Below, piece by piece: positions 31,101-48,107 of a stretch of DNA of 64,000 bases; the stretch's first letter is position 1; every line of letters begins with the position of its first letter. This DNA comes from Nipponacmea schrenckii (taxonomy: Eukaryota; Mollusca; Gastropoda; Lottiidae). Both the position numbers and the translations under genes were made by a program. Where the stretch lies: assembly GCA_030562195.1 (NCBI GenBank), contig JAUJPP010000005.1, forward strand, positions 25,965,106 to 26,029,105, read 5' to 3'. The notes under the pieces are model-generated. The model was not told the origin of the DNA. It saw nothing but the letters and a program-made list of their open reading frames with translations, and searched no databases.

Positions 31101-34077
31101 AGCGAATATGTACGTAGCATTACCTAATAGATGACCACTTCTCTATAATACAGGCAGATCCACCAATAACAACTCGAGGTAACAGTGCTGAACTACTACC
31201 AAAATCATATCCATCTATAGTCAACAACGTTCCACCATCTATTGTTCCATTAATAGGATAGATCTGAAACGCAGAGTCGACCGGTGATTTAGCATCACCT
31301 TAAAATGACATTTTTTGTATGTAAAATAGGGTTAAAGAAGGGTTAAAAGACTTGTTTTTTTTTTCTTTGAAGAAAGTAATGTTTTTCATCGCAACGCTTT
31401 CAGTGGAAAGTAACCACAATAGCTGTAGACATATTCATAAGTGATTTCGGCATCACACATTTGGAGCACTTGCCTTGCTGTAAAGTAATGGGACTGAAAT
31501 TTATATTATACTATATGTTCTGAAAATTATGAGATATGAAAAAGTCTTAAGCTGTCATCGTCTATTTTTTTTTAGCTACCAAAATATTACTTAAAAATGA
31601 TAACTCACAGATTTGATGACGGGTGAACAAGTGTTTAATAAGAAACCATGCCGACTACATTCTTCTTTATTTCTGCATTGACCATTACACCAGTTGCAAC
31701 CTAGAGGATCCCCGCTGCTCAAGCATGATTTACAAGAGCTATGAACTGAACACGATTTGACATTTAGTCGCGAAATCTGAAATATAATTAGGATTGAATA
31801 GCACAAAATAAGACAATGAGTTCGGTTTTCAAGTGACTTTTCAAGCTTCTCCGACATAATAGATCAGGATTGTGTTCATGGTACAAAATATATCATATAT
31901 TTAGTACAGCAAGTTTCACTTACATTATTACCAATTATAAAATATAACCATGTATCATTTATCAAACTCATCTCTTGTTCGACACCTTCTACACTAGACA
32001 CATTTAATGATACATATTCTTGTGGTCTTGGTGTAGAGTCTCTTTCGACTTGAACCTGAAATAGATTATAACAAAGTAATTGAGTCACTGGTTCACCATG
32101 TTCTGGAACTAAGATACGTTTTACTTTCGAAAATGGATCTACACCAGCTGGACATAGAATAAGTCGTACTACTTAGCGTGTAAATTATACATTACCACAG
32201 GGCCTTAACAGATTTTCAACTTCCCAGTGCGACGAGAGAACATGACAGGTCAATGTTAGAGGTAGACTGGTTTGCCTTTGTCGTGGTTGTGCAACCCATT
32301 AACACATTAAGACACCAAGAATAATACAGGAGATTCGTTGAAAATATATAAATTTCTCCAATTTGCACTGACAAAGTCGATGTCATAGCAATCAGAAACA
32401 GCTTTTTTCAAGCTTTGTTCAATTTTCCTTTTCAAATATATCCTACCTTTTTAATTGCACCTGTGGACGTCCCGATAATAACTATAGATTGGTTGTTTTC
32501 TTTCATTGCTACCAATGATGTTATCGTATATTCTGTATTATAAAATGATGCTTTCATCGAATAACTTTCCCCACTTATACCGCGCTTTGATCTCACTCCA
32601 CAAAAGTCCCGATTCTTGGCCAATTCAGCGTTCTTCTAAAATTATTTGAAAATGTAAATAAAAAGTTATCTAGTTTCAGTAAGATTATTGCTGTTTTCCC
32701 ACCTCAGTTCTAAATTTGACCTACACAAGCATTGAAAATTATTTCTTCGACCTACGTAATGCTAAAATTGCGATCAAATATAGTGACCAAGACACAATAT
32801 ATGATATATTTGGTCATATAAATTTAGTTATAATCATACACAATTATTGCTGATTTCGGATGGCGAGTGTCTAGAAAGGGCATTCTATAATAGTGCTCTA
32901 ATGTCAAAAGCTCTCGAACTAATAACAATCGAAATAATTTCTTAGAAGTAGCATCGTAATATTCAATTTATTATGATCACACGTCAACTCATTTCATAAT
33001 ATAGACTACATAAAGTCATTAGATGCAGAAGAATAGGACGTTAAACTCCATTCATTTCATTTTTATATAAAGAATGTAACTTACGTAATCAAATGTACAT
33101 TTAGATGATTGAGTCATCCAGAAAGGTTGCCAACCTTTAGCAAACTTGAAGCATCTTTCGTTAGTTTGTGTAAAGAGCTGGTCAAGTTCCTGTATTGAAT
33201 ATGCACAAATGACTGATGATTGGCTTGAATTCGATATAAAGTAGGTATATAATGATTCCAAACTGAAGAAAGCTCCTGTCACCTTATCATACACATCGTG
33301 GTTTTTATTACACCTTAGCCTGATATCCACATAAGAAACATACAATCTATCATTAGAACAGATTCGTCCCAACCTGGTCTCTAATACTAGAGTTATGGGA
33401 TCTTGTTGTAAAAATAGTAAATATGTGAACTGCTTTGTTTGGAAGGCGTAGATTGGTTTTAAGAAGATTGATTTTAGGCGTTTCCTCTCAATTAATAATC
33501 CAGAATGTAAATGATCACCATATTGAAGGGTATTGAAGGCAATAGATATATTGGCTTTTAGAATCTTTCTGGTAGAAATAAAATATAGATCATCTGTTAC
33601 AGTACCTGGTGTAAATGTTCTAGCAACAAAAACACATCTCTTACAGTTATTGTTTGCTGGTAAGACAACTACAGATTTACTGGTTCCAATATAATTAAAT
33701 ACGCTTCTTGTATCAAACTGTCTAAATTTTGATACGTTTCTGGTTGTGTGTTTGTGACAAAGACCATTATGAAATCCACCACAGACGATCAGTTGGTGAT
33801 ATTTAGGAATAATATGAAAAAGCGAAATGTCGTTAGCATCATTTGATGTCGATTGTTTCTTATTGTATGAGGCACTAGAACGCAGCTTTAAATCTGAATC
33901 TAAATGTAATATTGTCCCTTCACCACCAACATAAATATTTCCTTCATTATCATTAGTTAAGTGACTTATATGGCTTACTTCGATTGCTGAATATGTTTTC
34001 AAGAATTCTTTAAACATTTCATGTTCTGATGAAAGTGTAAGTAATTTTAGAAATATAACTAGATACACTAAAGTCAT
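18911..34077 (-). CDS. MET: MET/RON-type hepatocyte-growth-factor-receptor-like tyrosine kinase
   Basis: Nineteen coding exons in joined phase give about 1307 residues (human MET is ~1390): 34077-33085, 32635-32447, 32055-31924, 31776-31609, 31263-31124, 30874-30736, 30573-30437, 29888-29688, 29402-29200, 28913-28696, 28345-28199, 27881-27611, 27246-27139, 26975-26883, 26763-26579, 26407-26298, 26120-25958, 19499-19363 and 19100-18911. Order: signal peptide, Sema, PSI, IPT/TIG repeats, transmembrane helix, kinase, short tail. The architecture is unique to the MET/RON family, receptors for HGF-like ligands that act at the plasma membrane. A splice acceptor lies just before the ATG, so a 5' UTR exon is upstream. 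One junction (29200 to ~28913) is ambiguous; an acceptor at 28936 also looks good but breaks phase. The long intron 25957-19500 hosts a nested opposite-strand gene and a pearl element. Confidence 0.92.
19363..19499 (-). other. MET: MET kinase exon [14 protein letters not shown]
   Basis: Reads [33 protein letters not shown] and PEYCPEE, colinear with human [17 protein letters not shown]...PEYCPD. The copy is open with intact borders, unlike its frameshifted twin at 11.80-11.94 kb. Confidence 0.92.
19605..21531 (+). repeat. Full-length pearl-like element in a MET intron
   Basis: The head GATAGCTTGCCAGGCAAGGT is followed by about nine tandem units of the ~180-bp core, a GACGGACG... microsatellite (21428-21482) and the hairpin TATACGCCCACC ATTTCAT GTGGGCGTATA. 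The left duplication unit has the uninterrupted site near 12045 (AATAACAAAAACTACAAAT), so both ends are defined by comparison. The A-run at the site grew by about three bases, which may be a short target duplication or part of the element ends. Confidence 0.9.
21532..22587. other. 5' flank of the nested LLxxGWF gene
   Basis: Non-coding apart from repeated duplicates. The region 21.53-21.80 kb matches 12.05-12.30 kb. The last ~400 bp are the conserved promoter block present three times in the window. Confidence 0.5.
22361..22374 (+). promoter_or_regulatory. CRE/ATF palindrome, promoter of the nested gene
   Basis: TTATGACGTCATAA contains the consensus TGACGTCA bound by CREB/ATF dimers. It lies ~215-225 bp upstream of the proposed ATG at 22588 and is unchanged in all three copies of this flank, although surrounding bases differ between copies. 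Confidence 0.55.
22588..25269 (+). CDS. Unrecognised nested gene of repeated LLxxGW(F/Y) modules
   Basis: Proposed exons are 22588-22825 (ATG start), 23356-23631, 23845-24069, 24185-24460, a doubtful ~24662-24901, and 25181-25269 with the stop. Every internal donor is G|GT in phase 1 and exons 2, 3, 4 and 6 begin in phase 1, so modules can be added or skipped without shifting frame. Each module starts with a hydrophobic helix motif: [50 protein letters not shown]. Several end with a second motif ([32 protein letters not shown]). The last exon is basic and amphipathic, [19 protein letters not shown]. The fifth module meets TGA four codons in from the obvious acceptor, so it may be skipped or decayed; exon 4 joins exon 6 in frame. 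No signal peptide or membrane segment. Family unknown. It lies antisense inside a MET intron. Confidence 0.65.
23104..23142 (+). repeat. SINE-tail micro-insertion, 39 bp
   Basis: GAGTAGGACGTAAAACTCCA followed by TTCATTTCATTTCATTTCA, flanked by perfect 12-bp copies of CTTGATGACAAG (23092-23103 and 23143-23154). The left duplication unit shows the single-copy target at 16155-16166. It lies in intron 1 of the nested gene. Confidence 0.92.
24580..24602. repeat. (TA)n microsatellite
   Basis: An uninterrupted TA run between modules 4 and 5 of the nested gene. Confidence 0.95.
25270..25957. other. Non-coding, shared by both duplication units from ~25.39 kb
   Basis: Intron of MET downstream of the nested gene. 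The stretch from about 25390 matches 16470-17040 closely, including short open frames on both strands that are conserved only because the DNA was duplicated recently. Confidence 0.5.
25958..26975 (-). other. MET: MET kinase exons: P-loop, alpha-C, catalytic and activation loops
   Basis: 26975-26883 completes the P-loop GKGYFGCV and the lysine motif VAVKTLR. 26763-26579 gives [17 protein letters not shown] (alpha-C glutamate), [17 protein letters not shown] and [10 protein letters not shown]. 26407-26298 gives [17 protein letters not shown]. 26120-25958 gives [30 protein letters not shown] and TSMSDV. All catalytic residues (K, E, HRD, DFG, ALE) and the paired activation-loop tyrosines are present, so this kinase should be active. 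The closest family by layout is MET/RON. Confidence 0.95.
27611..27881 (-). other. MET: MET transmembrane and juxtamembrane exon
   Basis: Begins at the end of the last IPT repeat ([15 protein letters not shown]), then a helix [20 protein letters not shown] and the stop-transfer RCKRSP, followed by a juxtamembrane region rich in acidic and serine residues. The next exon (27246-27139) carries [11 protein letters not shown] into the P-loop. Confidence 0.9.
28199..31263 (-). other. MET: MET IPT/TIG repeat exons
   Basis: Seven exons encode about four immunoglobulin-like IPT repeats, as in vertebrate [67 protein letters not shown]; and [12 protein letters not shown]. These are the P..G...GGT.l.i.G.nL signatures. 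The exon ending at 28696 uses a weak donor (ACT|GTTTAA), accepted because the join restores the fourth repeat (NITGANLS). Confidence 0.85.
28440..28690 (+). repeat. Possible diverged SINE in a MET intron
   Basis: The right end TTCATTAGCC...CCGAGGAGTAGGACGT resembles the tail of the SINE at 61.2 kb. The middle (GGGGCTTACATGGGAGACTC, ACAATAAACCGAGAC) shows weak similarity to the body of the same element. Boundaries are uncertain. Confidence 0.4.
31609..31776 (-). other. MET: MET PSI (cysteine-rich) exon
   Basis: Reads [33 protein letters not shown] and NTCSPVI, the eight-cysteine PSI layout with C..C..C......GC.WC. It sits directly after the Sema domain as in MET, plexins and semaphorins. Confidence 0.92.
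31924..34077 (-). other. MET: MET signal peptide and Sema domain exons
   Basis: The first coding exon starts [17 protein letters not shown] (signal peptide). Sema-type blades follow: [44 protein letters not shown] and [20 protein letters not shown]. Exons 32635-32447 ([20 protein letters not shown]) and 32055-31924 ([13 protein letters not shown]) complete the propeller. In vertebrate MET a furin site splits this region; I see only a weak candidate near RSKRG (~32.58 kb). Confidence 0.9.
33025..33061 (+). repeat. SINE-tail micro-insertion in a MET intron
   Basis: CAGAAGAATAGGACGTTAAA followed by CTCCATTCATTTCATTT, the same tail as at 23104 and 52067. I could not define a clear target duplication here. 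It lies just downstream of the Sema exon donor at 33084. Confidence 0.65.
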
Positions 34078-35652
34078 TGTGGATCTGAAATAACAATGTG
34101 TATATACATATAGCTTATTTATTATTCACTGACCGATTGTTTAGAAAAGGGATCAGTCGAACTGAAAATAAATGTAATGAGTGATCCTGTACAAAACCTA
34201 ATATTTGGAAAAATTTTCAAAGGAAAGGCATAATTTGAAATTGTATAATTGTATTATAAATTAAGGCTTGTGAATACGGGCCCAGTTTATAACGTGTTTT
34301 ACAGTAATTTGGTACCTGTACCTCGTGTTCAGCCACAGTTGATTGAGTCGCAATTGTCTGCAAGCCGTGTAGATATTGTTAGTAACAATTTTAATCTAAT
34401 ATCTATAACGATATATCTATAAATTTAGAATCTACCTACAGTATTCAGCAAATATTTGCTTCCTTTATATCTTATACATAAACTTTACTTACATGTTTTC
34501 ACTACATATATATCAGTCAAATTGTGAGAAATTTGCGACAAACACCTCCGTTCAATTTAAAGTGGGTTCTATTCTTAAGTGTTTAATAAGTTTGTTCGTA
34601 ACCTCTGAATACAAGTTTGCATCGGAAGTAATTCAGTAAGGACCAGAAGAATAATCAATACCTGAGTTCAAGAATATACTGTTAGCCTTTTTTACTCAAA
34701 TTTAGGAGATAGTGTTGTATATTATGTGTATCATACCGAGGTTGAATGTATAACGAAGATGATCGCTTTAAATATTTGTAAATTAGGTTGGTCTTGAGAA
34801 AGTGAGCTTCCTTCTCTATTTCCGTCCGGTATAATTGATCTGCTGTGTTTACTCGTCAAGTGCCATGTACATTATATTTAATGTCAGTTCGTTCTCATAT
34901 ATTACATAAATTCTCAAATTTTCAAATTGTTGTAATCTGATGTTATCATCTCAAAAGATAATGAACTGCTCAAAAAAATGTGTATGATTTCACATTTTGT
35001 CAAAATAGGTTAATATATATTATGGATGGGTTGATACAGAGGATGCATCAATCTATAATAGGGCTAAAAATAAAATGTCATTTTTTTGTGGGATATGTTA
35101 CTATAAGTATTGGAATTCTACTTTTGGAATGTGTCGACCAGTTAATTGTCCACCAGTTGACATGTCGACGAAGTGACTAAAAACCACCCTTCTTAGCTTT
35201 AGGAGCTTACATCGACAGGGAGAATAAGATCAAGTCTCACAGGATCCTGAAAACATTCTTCAAGAAGACTTCCACGTCTATGCCACAGGAATAAATGGGA
35301 ATGGGTTTGTAAATTCTCGATGTGTATCGGAGACACTGATAGCATCAATTTGCACTATTTCAATTCTCAATCTGGAGACTTTGGCTCCTGCAATCCCATT
35401 ATATCTATAAAGACTTATTTCGAAGATTTGATAATGTAATACAAAGATTTTTCGCGATTAGTTACGTCATCAATCATTTCAGGAACCACAGACGTCTGAT
35501 TGAAAATTGGTAAGGTGGAAATACAAAATGTACGAAACTGCTTTACGACCCATTTAACACCAATATAAAGTAACCAAAAACAAAGTTGTAGCAAATAAAA
35601 ATTCAAAGTTAACACTTTTAATAAATTTAACAAATAAATGTTACAACTATCT
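34078..35652. other. MET 5' region and spacer to the tubulin palindrome
   Basis: Contains the MET 5' UTR acceptor (TTATTTCAG|ATCCACA) just above the ATG and presumably an upstream untranslated exon and promoter that I could not place. No other gene is seen. Confidence 0.45.
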
Positions 35653-37253
<1,601 letters not shown>

Positions 37254-37427
37254 TTTGATTTTTGTAAAACCTGACTGAGTTAAGAACTGAGGCGAATAGT
37301 TGTTGAAAGTTGAATGACTTATTCGAGAATTGGTAGTTTTTTATATCATAACAGATAGGCAGTTACTATAAACATTTTAAAATCATGTAATCCATTCTGA
37401 TGTAATATGATAATCTAATTTGATTGA

Positions 37428-38804
<1,377 letters not shown>

Positions 38805-39355
38805 ATTTGAACTGAAACTCAATAAAATTATTTAACATTTGAGTAAGATGTAAATTTAATATATTTGTATTGTTTGTTATTGTATACGAAATTATCGTGT
38901 TCAGTAGGCTAGTAAATATTGAAACTAAAGTATGTATCTTTGATTTAATCTATCGAGTCAATTATTTAGCTGGTGGTAATACTATAGCATTTAGCTACTG
39001 ATAATTTTAATATCGTATCCAATCATTGTCCCAATTACAAACACCAAACGAAACCACAGTCTTGGTCAACTTACCAGAACCAAACCATAATCAAGGTTGA
39101 TACATTACTCAAACCAAACTAATTTTCTAAGCTTTCACGTTCACAATTAGCAAAGTTAATCGAAAGTAGCGTCTTAACTAATTTTCATAATTTTCTGAAT
39201 GTGATGTGTTCCGGCTTATAACAGTGAGGGAGGTTGTCTATTATTGACTCTCTCTCCATAGACTGTACCGTCTTTAATAATTGGGGACTACTAGTATATC
39301 GTGATTATAGTGGTTCCATTGGTGATCAACTAAGTTTGTCTCTTTTATGTTATAA

Positions 39356-39541
<186 letters not shown>

Positions 39542-40729
39542 AACATAACCAAAGTCTAAATTAAATCAACAATATTATAATATTAAATGTATACGTTTGT
39601 TTTTTTAGCTCTCGTATCTATACTAATGACCCCAATCTTTTTCGTACAACAAAGACTAAAAGCTCATTGGCTAGCTAAGCCCGTAGATAATTGACCACCA
39701 TATTCTTTAGCAACGGTACGATAATATCCGCTCTAGCTAAATGGATAAAAGAACGTGCTTCCTGAAAGGGTGATTTATCTATAATATATGAATATTGAAG
39801 CTAGCTGTCAATTCTTTAGGATTAGGTCAGCGACTTTATTTCATATATAGTTTTTATATTTTGACTTGCGCCTAAACTAACCTGTGTTGGAGAATATCAC
39901 AATGTATTATAAATATACCAAAATAGTGCCTTTTCTTCTTCAGTATGACAAACTGATTAAACTGATTAGTTGAATTTCTTGAACACTTTTTATTTAAAAC
40001 CCTTATAATACGTGTTTGTGTTGATCAAGTATTTACATAAAATTCATATTATAGAAATATGTAGTCCGAAACTTGCTGACTCTATTCCCAGCCTCTGATA
40101 GTTATTTAGACAGATATGGCTGGAGGACAGTCGGAAAAAATGGGCACCAAAAACTTGGGATCTTCTGCACCTCCGTGGGTGCGGAGTTTTTAAACGTATT
40201 TACATACCTCGAATCCACCAAACCTCGATTTATTTGGAAAGATGGATGTTTTTGTAGTTCAATCATACCATCATTCATGTCACGCGTATGGTTGCGTCAA
40301 AGTCTTTTTTCAAGAATTTCAATCGCTCAATCGCCATTTCAAATTGCGTGCGCATCCAAAATTCCGATAATCTTTAATCATGATATATAAAACATTTTTT
40401 TCTGGTTTTTGAATACGAGGAATGCGGGAAATTTTGCCAAAGTAGAGGAGGTCCAATTTAATTTTGATCGAATTCCAAATGCACACTTGACCTCGTCAAA
40501 ACGGCTTATATACACAGGGGAAAACTGAATAATGGGTAAAATGAGAAAGGGCCAAATCGGGAAAGTAACGAACTGGGAAGGGCGATATCGGAAAGGGACG
40601 AAATTGAGAAGGGACGAATTGGGAAGACAGTCACTCCTTTAGACGGAGATGAATAAAAACCGAGATTGTAACTAAATAAGTTTATGTTAACATTATGACG
40701 CCAATTTTGGTTTTTCAATAGTAGCTCAC
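39542..40729. other. Palindrome spacer
   Basis: Single-copy sequence between the arms. It starts with the alpha-tubulin fragment's 3' flank. Near 40540-40630 a short imperfect G/A-rich repeat occurs (GGGAAAGGGACGAAATTGAG, GAAGGGACGAATTGGGAAG). No gene is recognised. Confidence 0.55.
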
Positions 40730-41353
40730 TGAGATAATATGTTGTAAATCTGTTACTTAGATTATTCTGATAAATTGTGTAAACAAAGTGACGTTATAAC
40801 ATAAAAGAGACAAACTTAGTTGATCACCAATGGAACCACTATAATCACGATATACTAGTAGTCCCCAATTATTAAAGACGGCACAGTCTATGGAGAGAGA
40901 GTCAATAATAGACAACCTCCCTCACCGTTATAAGCCGGAACACATCACATTCAGAAAATTATGAAAATTAGTTAAGACGCTACTTTCGATTAACTTTGCT
41001 AATTATGAACGTGAAAGCTTAGAAAATTAGTTCGGTTTGAGTAATGTAACATAGCGATCAACCTTGATTATGGTTTGGTTCTGGTAAGTTGACCAAGACG
41101 GTGGTTTCGTTTGGTGTTTGTAATTGGGACAATGATTGGATTCGATATTAAAATTATCAGTAGCTAAATGCTATAGTATTACCACCAGCTAAATAATTGA
41201 CTCAATAGATTAAATCAAAGATACATACTTTAGTTTCAATATTTACTAGCCGACTGAACACGATAATTTCGTATACAATAACAAACAATACAAATATATT
41301 AAATTTACATCTTACTCAAATGTTAAATAATTTTATTGAGTTTCAGTTCAAAT

Positions 41354-43414
<2,061 letters not shown>

Positions 43415-43860
43415 TTTGAAGAATCTTTAAAAACTGTCGAGGTGCACTTGTGGAATGTCTTGGAGCTAACTCATTCAAATATTATTACTAAAAGGATTGT
43501 AAATTATTTTTATATTCAAATCAAGAGATCTGTTGTTATGCTCTTTATTTGTTGTTGACTATCGCTGTCAACTTGGTAAAGAAGTGAAATACATAGTTCA
43601 GACATAACCCGTTAATCTCATAATAGATTTAATTGTTTCCATTGTAAGATTGTACTGTTATTAGATTACGAGACGTAAACAATCAATCAAATTAGATTAT
43701 CATATTACATCAGAATGGATTACATGATTTTAAAATGTTTATAGTAACTGCCTATCTGTTATGATATAAAAAACTACCAATTCTCGAATAATTCATTCAA
43801 CTTTCAACAACTATTCACTTCAGTTCTTAACTCAGTCAGGTTTTACAAAAATCGTTCATA
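43415..43860. promoter_or_regulatory. Divergent alpha/beta-tubulin promoter
   Basis: About 450 bp separate the alpha ATG exon (-) from the beta start region (+). A TATA-like ATATAAAAA at 43764-43772 faces beta. A minus-strand AATATAAAAAT at about 43506-43517 faces alpha, ~95 bp from its ATG. The beta-side half, including its TATA box, is preserved in the left arm at 37.33-37.35 kb; the alpha-side half is deleted there. Confidence 0.55.
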
Positions 43861-43865
43861 ATAAT

Positions 43866-45392
<1,527 letters not shown>

Positions 45393-45828
45393 ATAATTGT
45401 AAAAATTGTTTTTTTAATATGACATTTGAAAAACGTACCGTGTTTAAAGGTCTTATTGTTTACAGTCATCTTTTATTTCGGGATGTTAAAGATAAATTTC
45501 AGAATTCTTTGCTGACATGCACACAGTCCAGCTATCGAACAGATTTATTTCAAACGGCAAACACTCATCGTCTCTTCCTAATCCAACCATAAATCATTCC
45601 CGTTTCGAAAGTTTACCATAAAACCCTTTGCACCTTTCCCGTATCACCCTCTGCCAAGTTGGTTCTTCTCTATGTGCCATTTCACATTTGCCTCTTCCAC
45701 TTCACTCTTACAAGTATGTATGGCGTCAAATATAAAATGTGAGCATGATATCAAGCATAAACATTAGTACCGGTATCACATCAAGTATAAAACATTAGTT
45801 TGACGTCAAACATAAATACAGGGTGTTC

Positions 45829-45960
45829 CAGAAGTCTTGGGCACATTTCAAGTCCACATATCAGATGAACTATGAACGGGAGACTTGTGGCAGCCTATAG
45901 GCGAAACAAAAACTTGAGTAACCACTAAGTCCATGGCAGACTTGATGAAACGAGCCCCTT
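45829..45960. repeat. Possible mariner-type end fragment
   Basis: TACAGGGTGTTCCAGAAGTC resembles the terminal repeats of Tc1/mariner-like elements and follows a TA. No matching right end or transposase is seen, so this is tentative. Confidence 0.3.
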
Positions 45961-45967
45961 TGATGGG

Positions 45968-46275
45968 TTATATAGCACAGTGGTTAGAGCGTTGGTTCTT
46001 AACGTCATGACGTAATTTGCTTGGATACGTTCAAAAAATCTCGATCGGTGTGTGAAAGTTTGATGACCTTGAATAAGTCATCTTCGCTCATAATTCCAAT
46101 CCACCTAGCTGTAAATGGGTACGGATAATCCGGGAAAGATCAATGCCAAGAGGTTTGGCCAAGGACCAGCTGGTAGAAAGGATCCCTGGCACGTCGGACT
46201 TGTGAACCTAAGTTGTTATCCTTGTAAAATATAGGCCTAGTTGTTCCTCAACCCTCAAAATTCAAATTCAAAAAG
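45968..46275 (+). repeat. tRNA-derived SINE
   Basis: Begins with ATAGCACAGTGGTTAGAGCG, an A-box-like tRNA head, continues with AATCCACCTAGCTGTAAATG and GGGTACGG, and ends with short TTCAAA repeats (AATTCAAATTCAAA). The B box is eroded. Another ATTCAAATTCAAATTC tail occurs at 46949-46966, probably a 5'-truncated relative. Confidence 0.65.
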
Positions 46276-47982
46276 TAGGAATTGTAAGAAGAAAAATTTC
46301 GTATATATATCTTGTTGATATTCCTTTCAGATGTTCATTATGAGTCGGTACCACCAGATTGTTACCTTTTTAATTCTATTTTTTGATTATTTTAAATTTA
46401 GGCTACTAATTGAAAAAACTTATCTAGGCCTACTTTTTTTCAAAAATTATAGCGTATAAATTTCAAATATAGGCCTACCTCCATTTATAGCTGTTAATTC
46501 GGAAGAAAAAAAATAAGTGTTTCTATACAAATTTTAGCAGACGATACAAAATAGTTACATTACACCTTGTATCCACTCTAGGCCTAGCATTTTTCTTTCT
46601 ATTTTTTTCACAAATTAATTAATAGATGTGAATGTTCATATTATAATGCTTGATTTTTTTCTCTAGGTTAAATAGAAATCACACAATAGTTCGCATCAAT
46701 ATCTAAAATCAGTTAGTTTTTCAGTTAGGCATAGGGCCTATTTCGTTAAGTAAAATGTAGACAACTTAAATAAAAGCATAGTTAGAAATTTGATTTCAAG
46801 CACATTACAATAAAATCAAACTCGATGCCGTATGTGGTATAATAGGCCTACTGTAAACTTCAAGAAAAAAAAACAAAATAGGCCTAATGAAAATTTTACC
46901 ACAAGCGGCTGAGAGAACACCGGGCGAAAGTTGGGTTCCCCTCGATAATTCAAATTCAAATTCAAAAGACCTATGTGGACGTAGAAATGCTTGTGGAATC
47001 CATTTGACTATGAGATGCTTTGAAACACTAAATTTAGACTACATGTTTGTTCACGTGATCAAATGACGTCATATGAATGAAGGCGTACAAGAATTGATTT
47101 TGTATTTTATTATTAGTGAGTTAAAACTTATTTAAATTAATTCATAATGTTTTTCAAGGTGATATTTTACCGTTTTACTGCCTTTTGCTAGAGATAATAA
47201 ATGGAATACCAAAATGCCATTGTTGTTATGCATGCGTGCATACTTAACAACAGCGTCCGGTTATGTACCGAATTAACAGACTGGATGATCAAAAAAAAGA
47301 TCGACGACATTTAAACGACATTTGAGACTTGACTTACATACCTATGGGAGGGAAATCCCATCATAAATAGCCTAATTACGAGTTAATTAAGGACTTGTTG
47401 GACCATCTGGTATTTTTTCCCAGTCATTAGATTACCTCTACTTTCTAGTGATATAAGTATTACCGGTCCAATTATGTTATATATATATGAAAATAAGGAA
47501 ACCAACTTTAAAGCTTTGGGGCAAAATGTTGATAGCCAAGCAAGGTGCTGAACTCAACTCTAGTATTTTATTAGGAACTATAGTCAATGGGCTAAATTAA
47601 AAAGATAATTAAAAGAAATCGAGTGTGCATTATAAACCAGTTACCAGGTGCGCTTGTTATTGATGCATTGTTAATACTACAGAAAGGCCTACTGAACACC
47701 TCTTGTAATTTATGGTAGTAACCCATTAACCTATATTACCTTAGCGTCGTGGGTTACCATTAAAATAAGGTCAATCGTTTTCAGAATGAAACTGATTAAC
47801 ATAATTTAATAAAGAGTTATTCCCCCTTTGTAGGTCAAGTTAGTTCACATCATAGTTCCTTGGAATTTGTTGAAATTTTTTTCATTATTTGATATCTAAG
47901 CTCATGAAGTAACAAATTTTGTATTATTTATTTAGCTAAACCCAGGTACAATATCAAAACATGAGATAGAAGTTAAAGACGA
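46276..47982. other. Intergenic, no gene seen
   Basis: AT-rich spacer between the tubulin palindrome and TARDBP, with repeated AGGCCTA motifs of unknown meaning and a CRE-like TGACGTCAT at ~47064. Confidence 0.45.
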
Positions 47983-48018
47983 TTTCCCACGATGCATTGC
48001 GAGCGTGTCCGCCATCTT
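47983..48018 (+). promoter_or_regulatory. TARDBP: TARDBP core promoter motifs (ZNF143-like and YY1-like)
   Basis: TTCCCACGATGCATTGCG resembles the ZNF143/SBS motif, and TCCGCCATCTT (48008-48018) matches the YY1 element. Both occur about 90-125 bp before the TARDBP ATG, in a locally GC-richer stretch typical of housekeeping promoters. Confidence 0.5.
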
Positions 48019-48107
48019 CGCACGCGTATCCACGGATTTAGGGCGGGCTGATTAATTTCGATATTTTGATAACTGTAAATGCACGTGACACTACGAAATC
48101 TTGCAAC

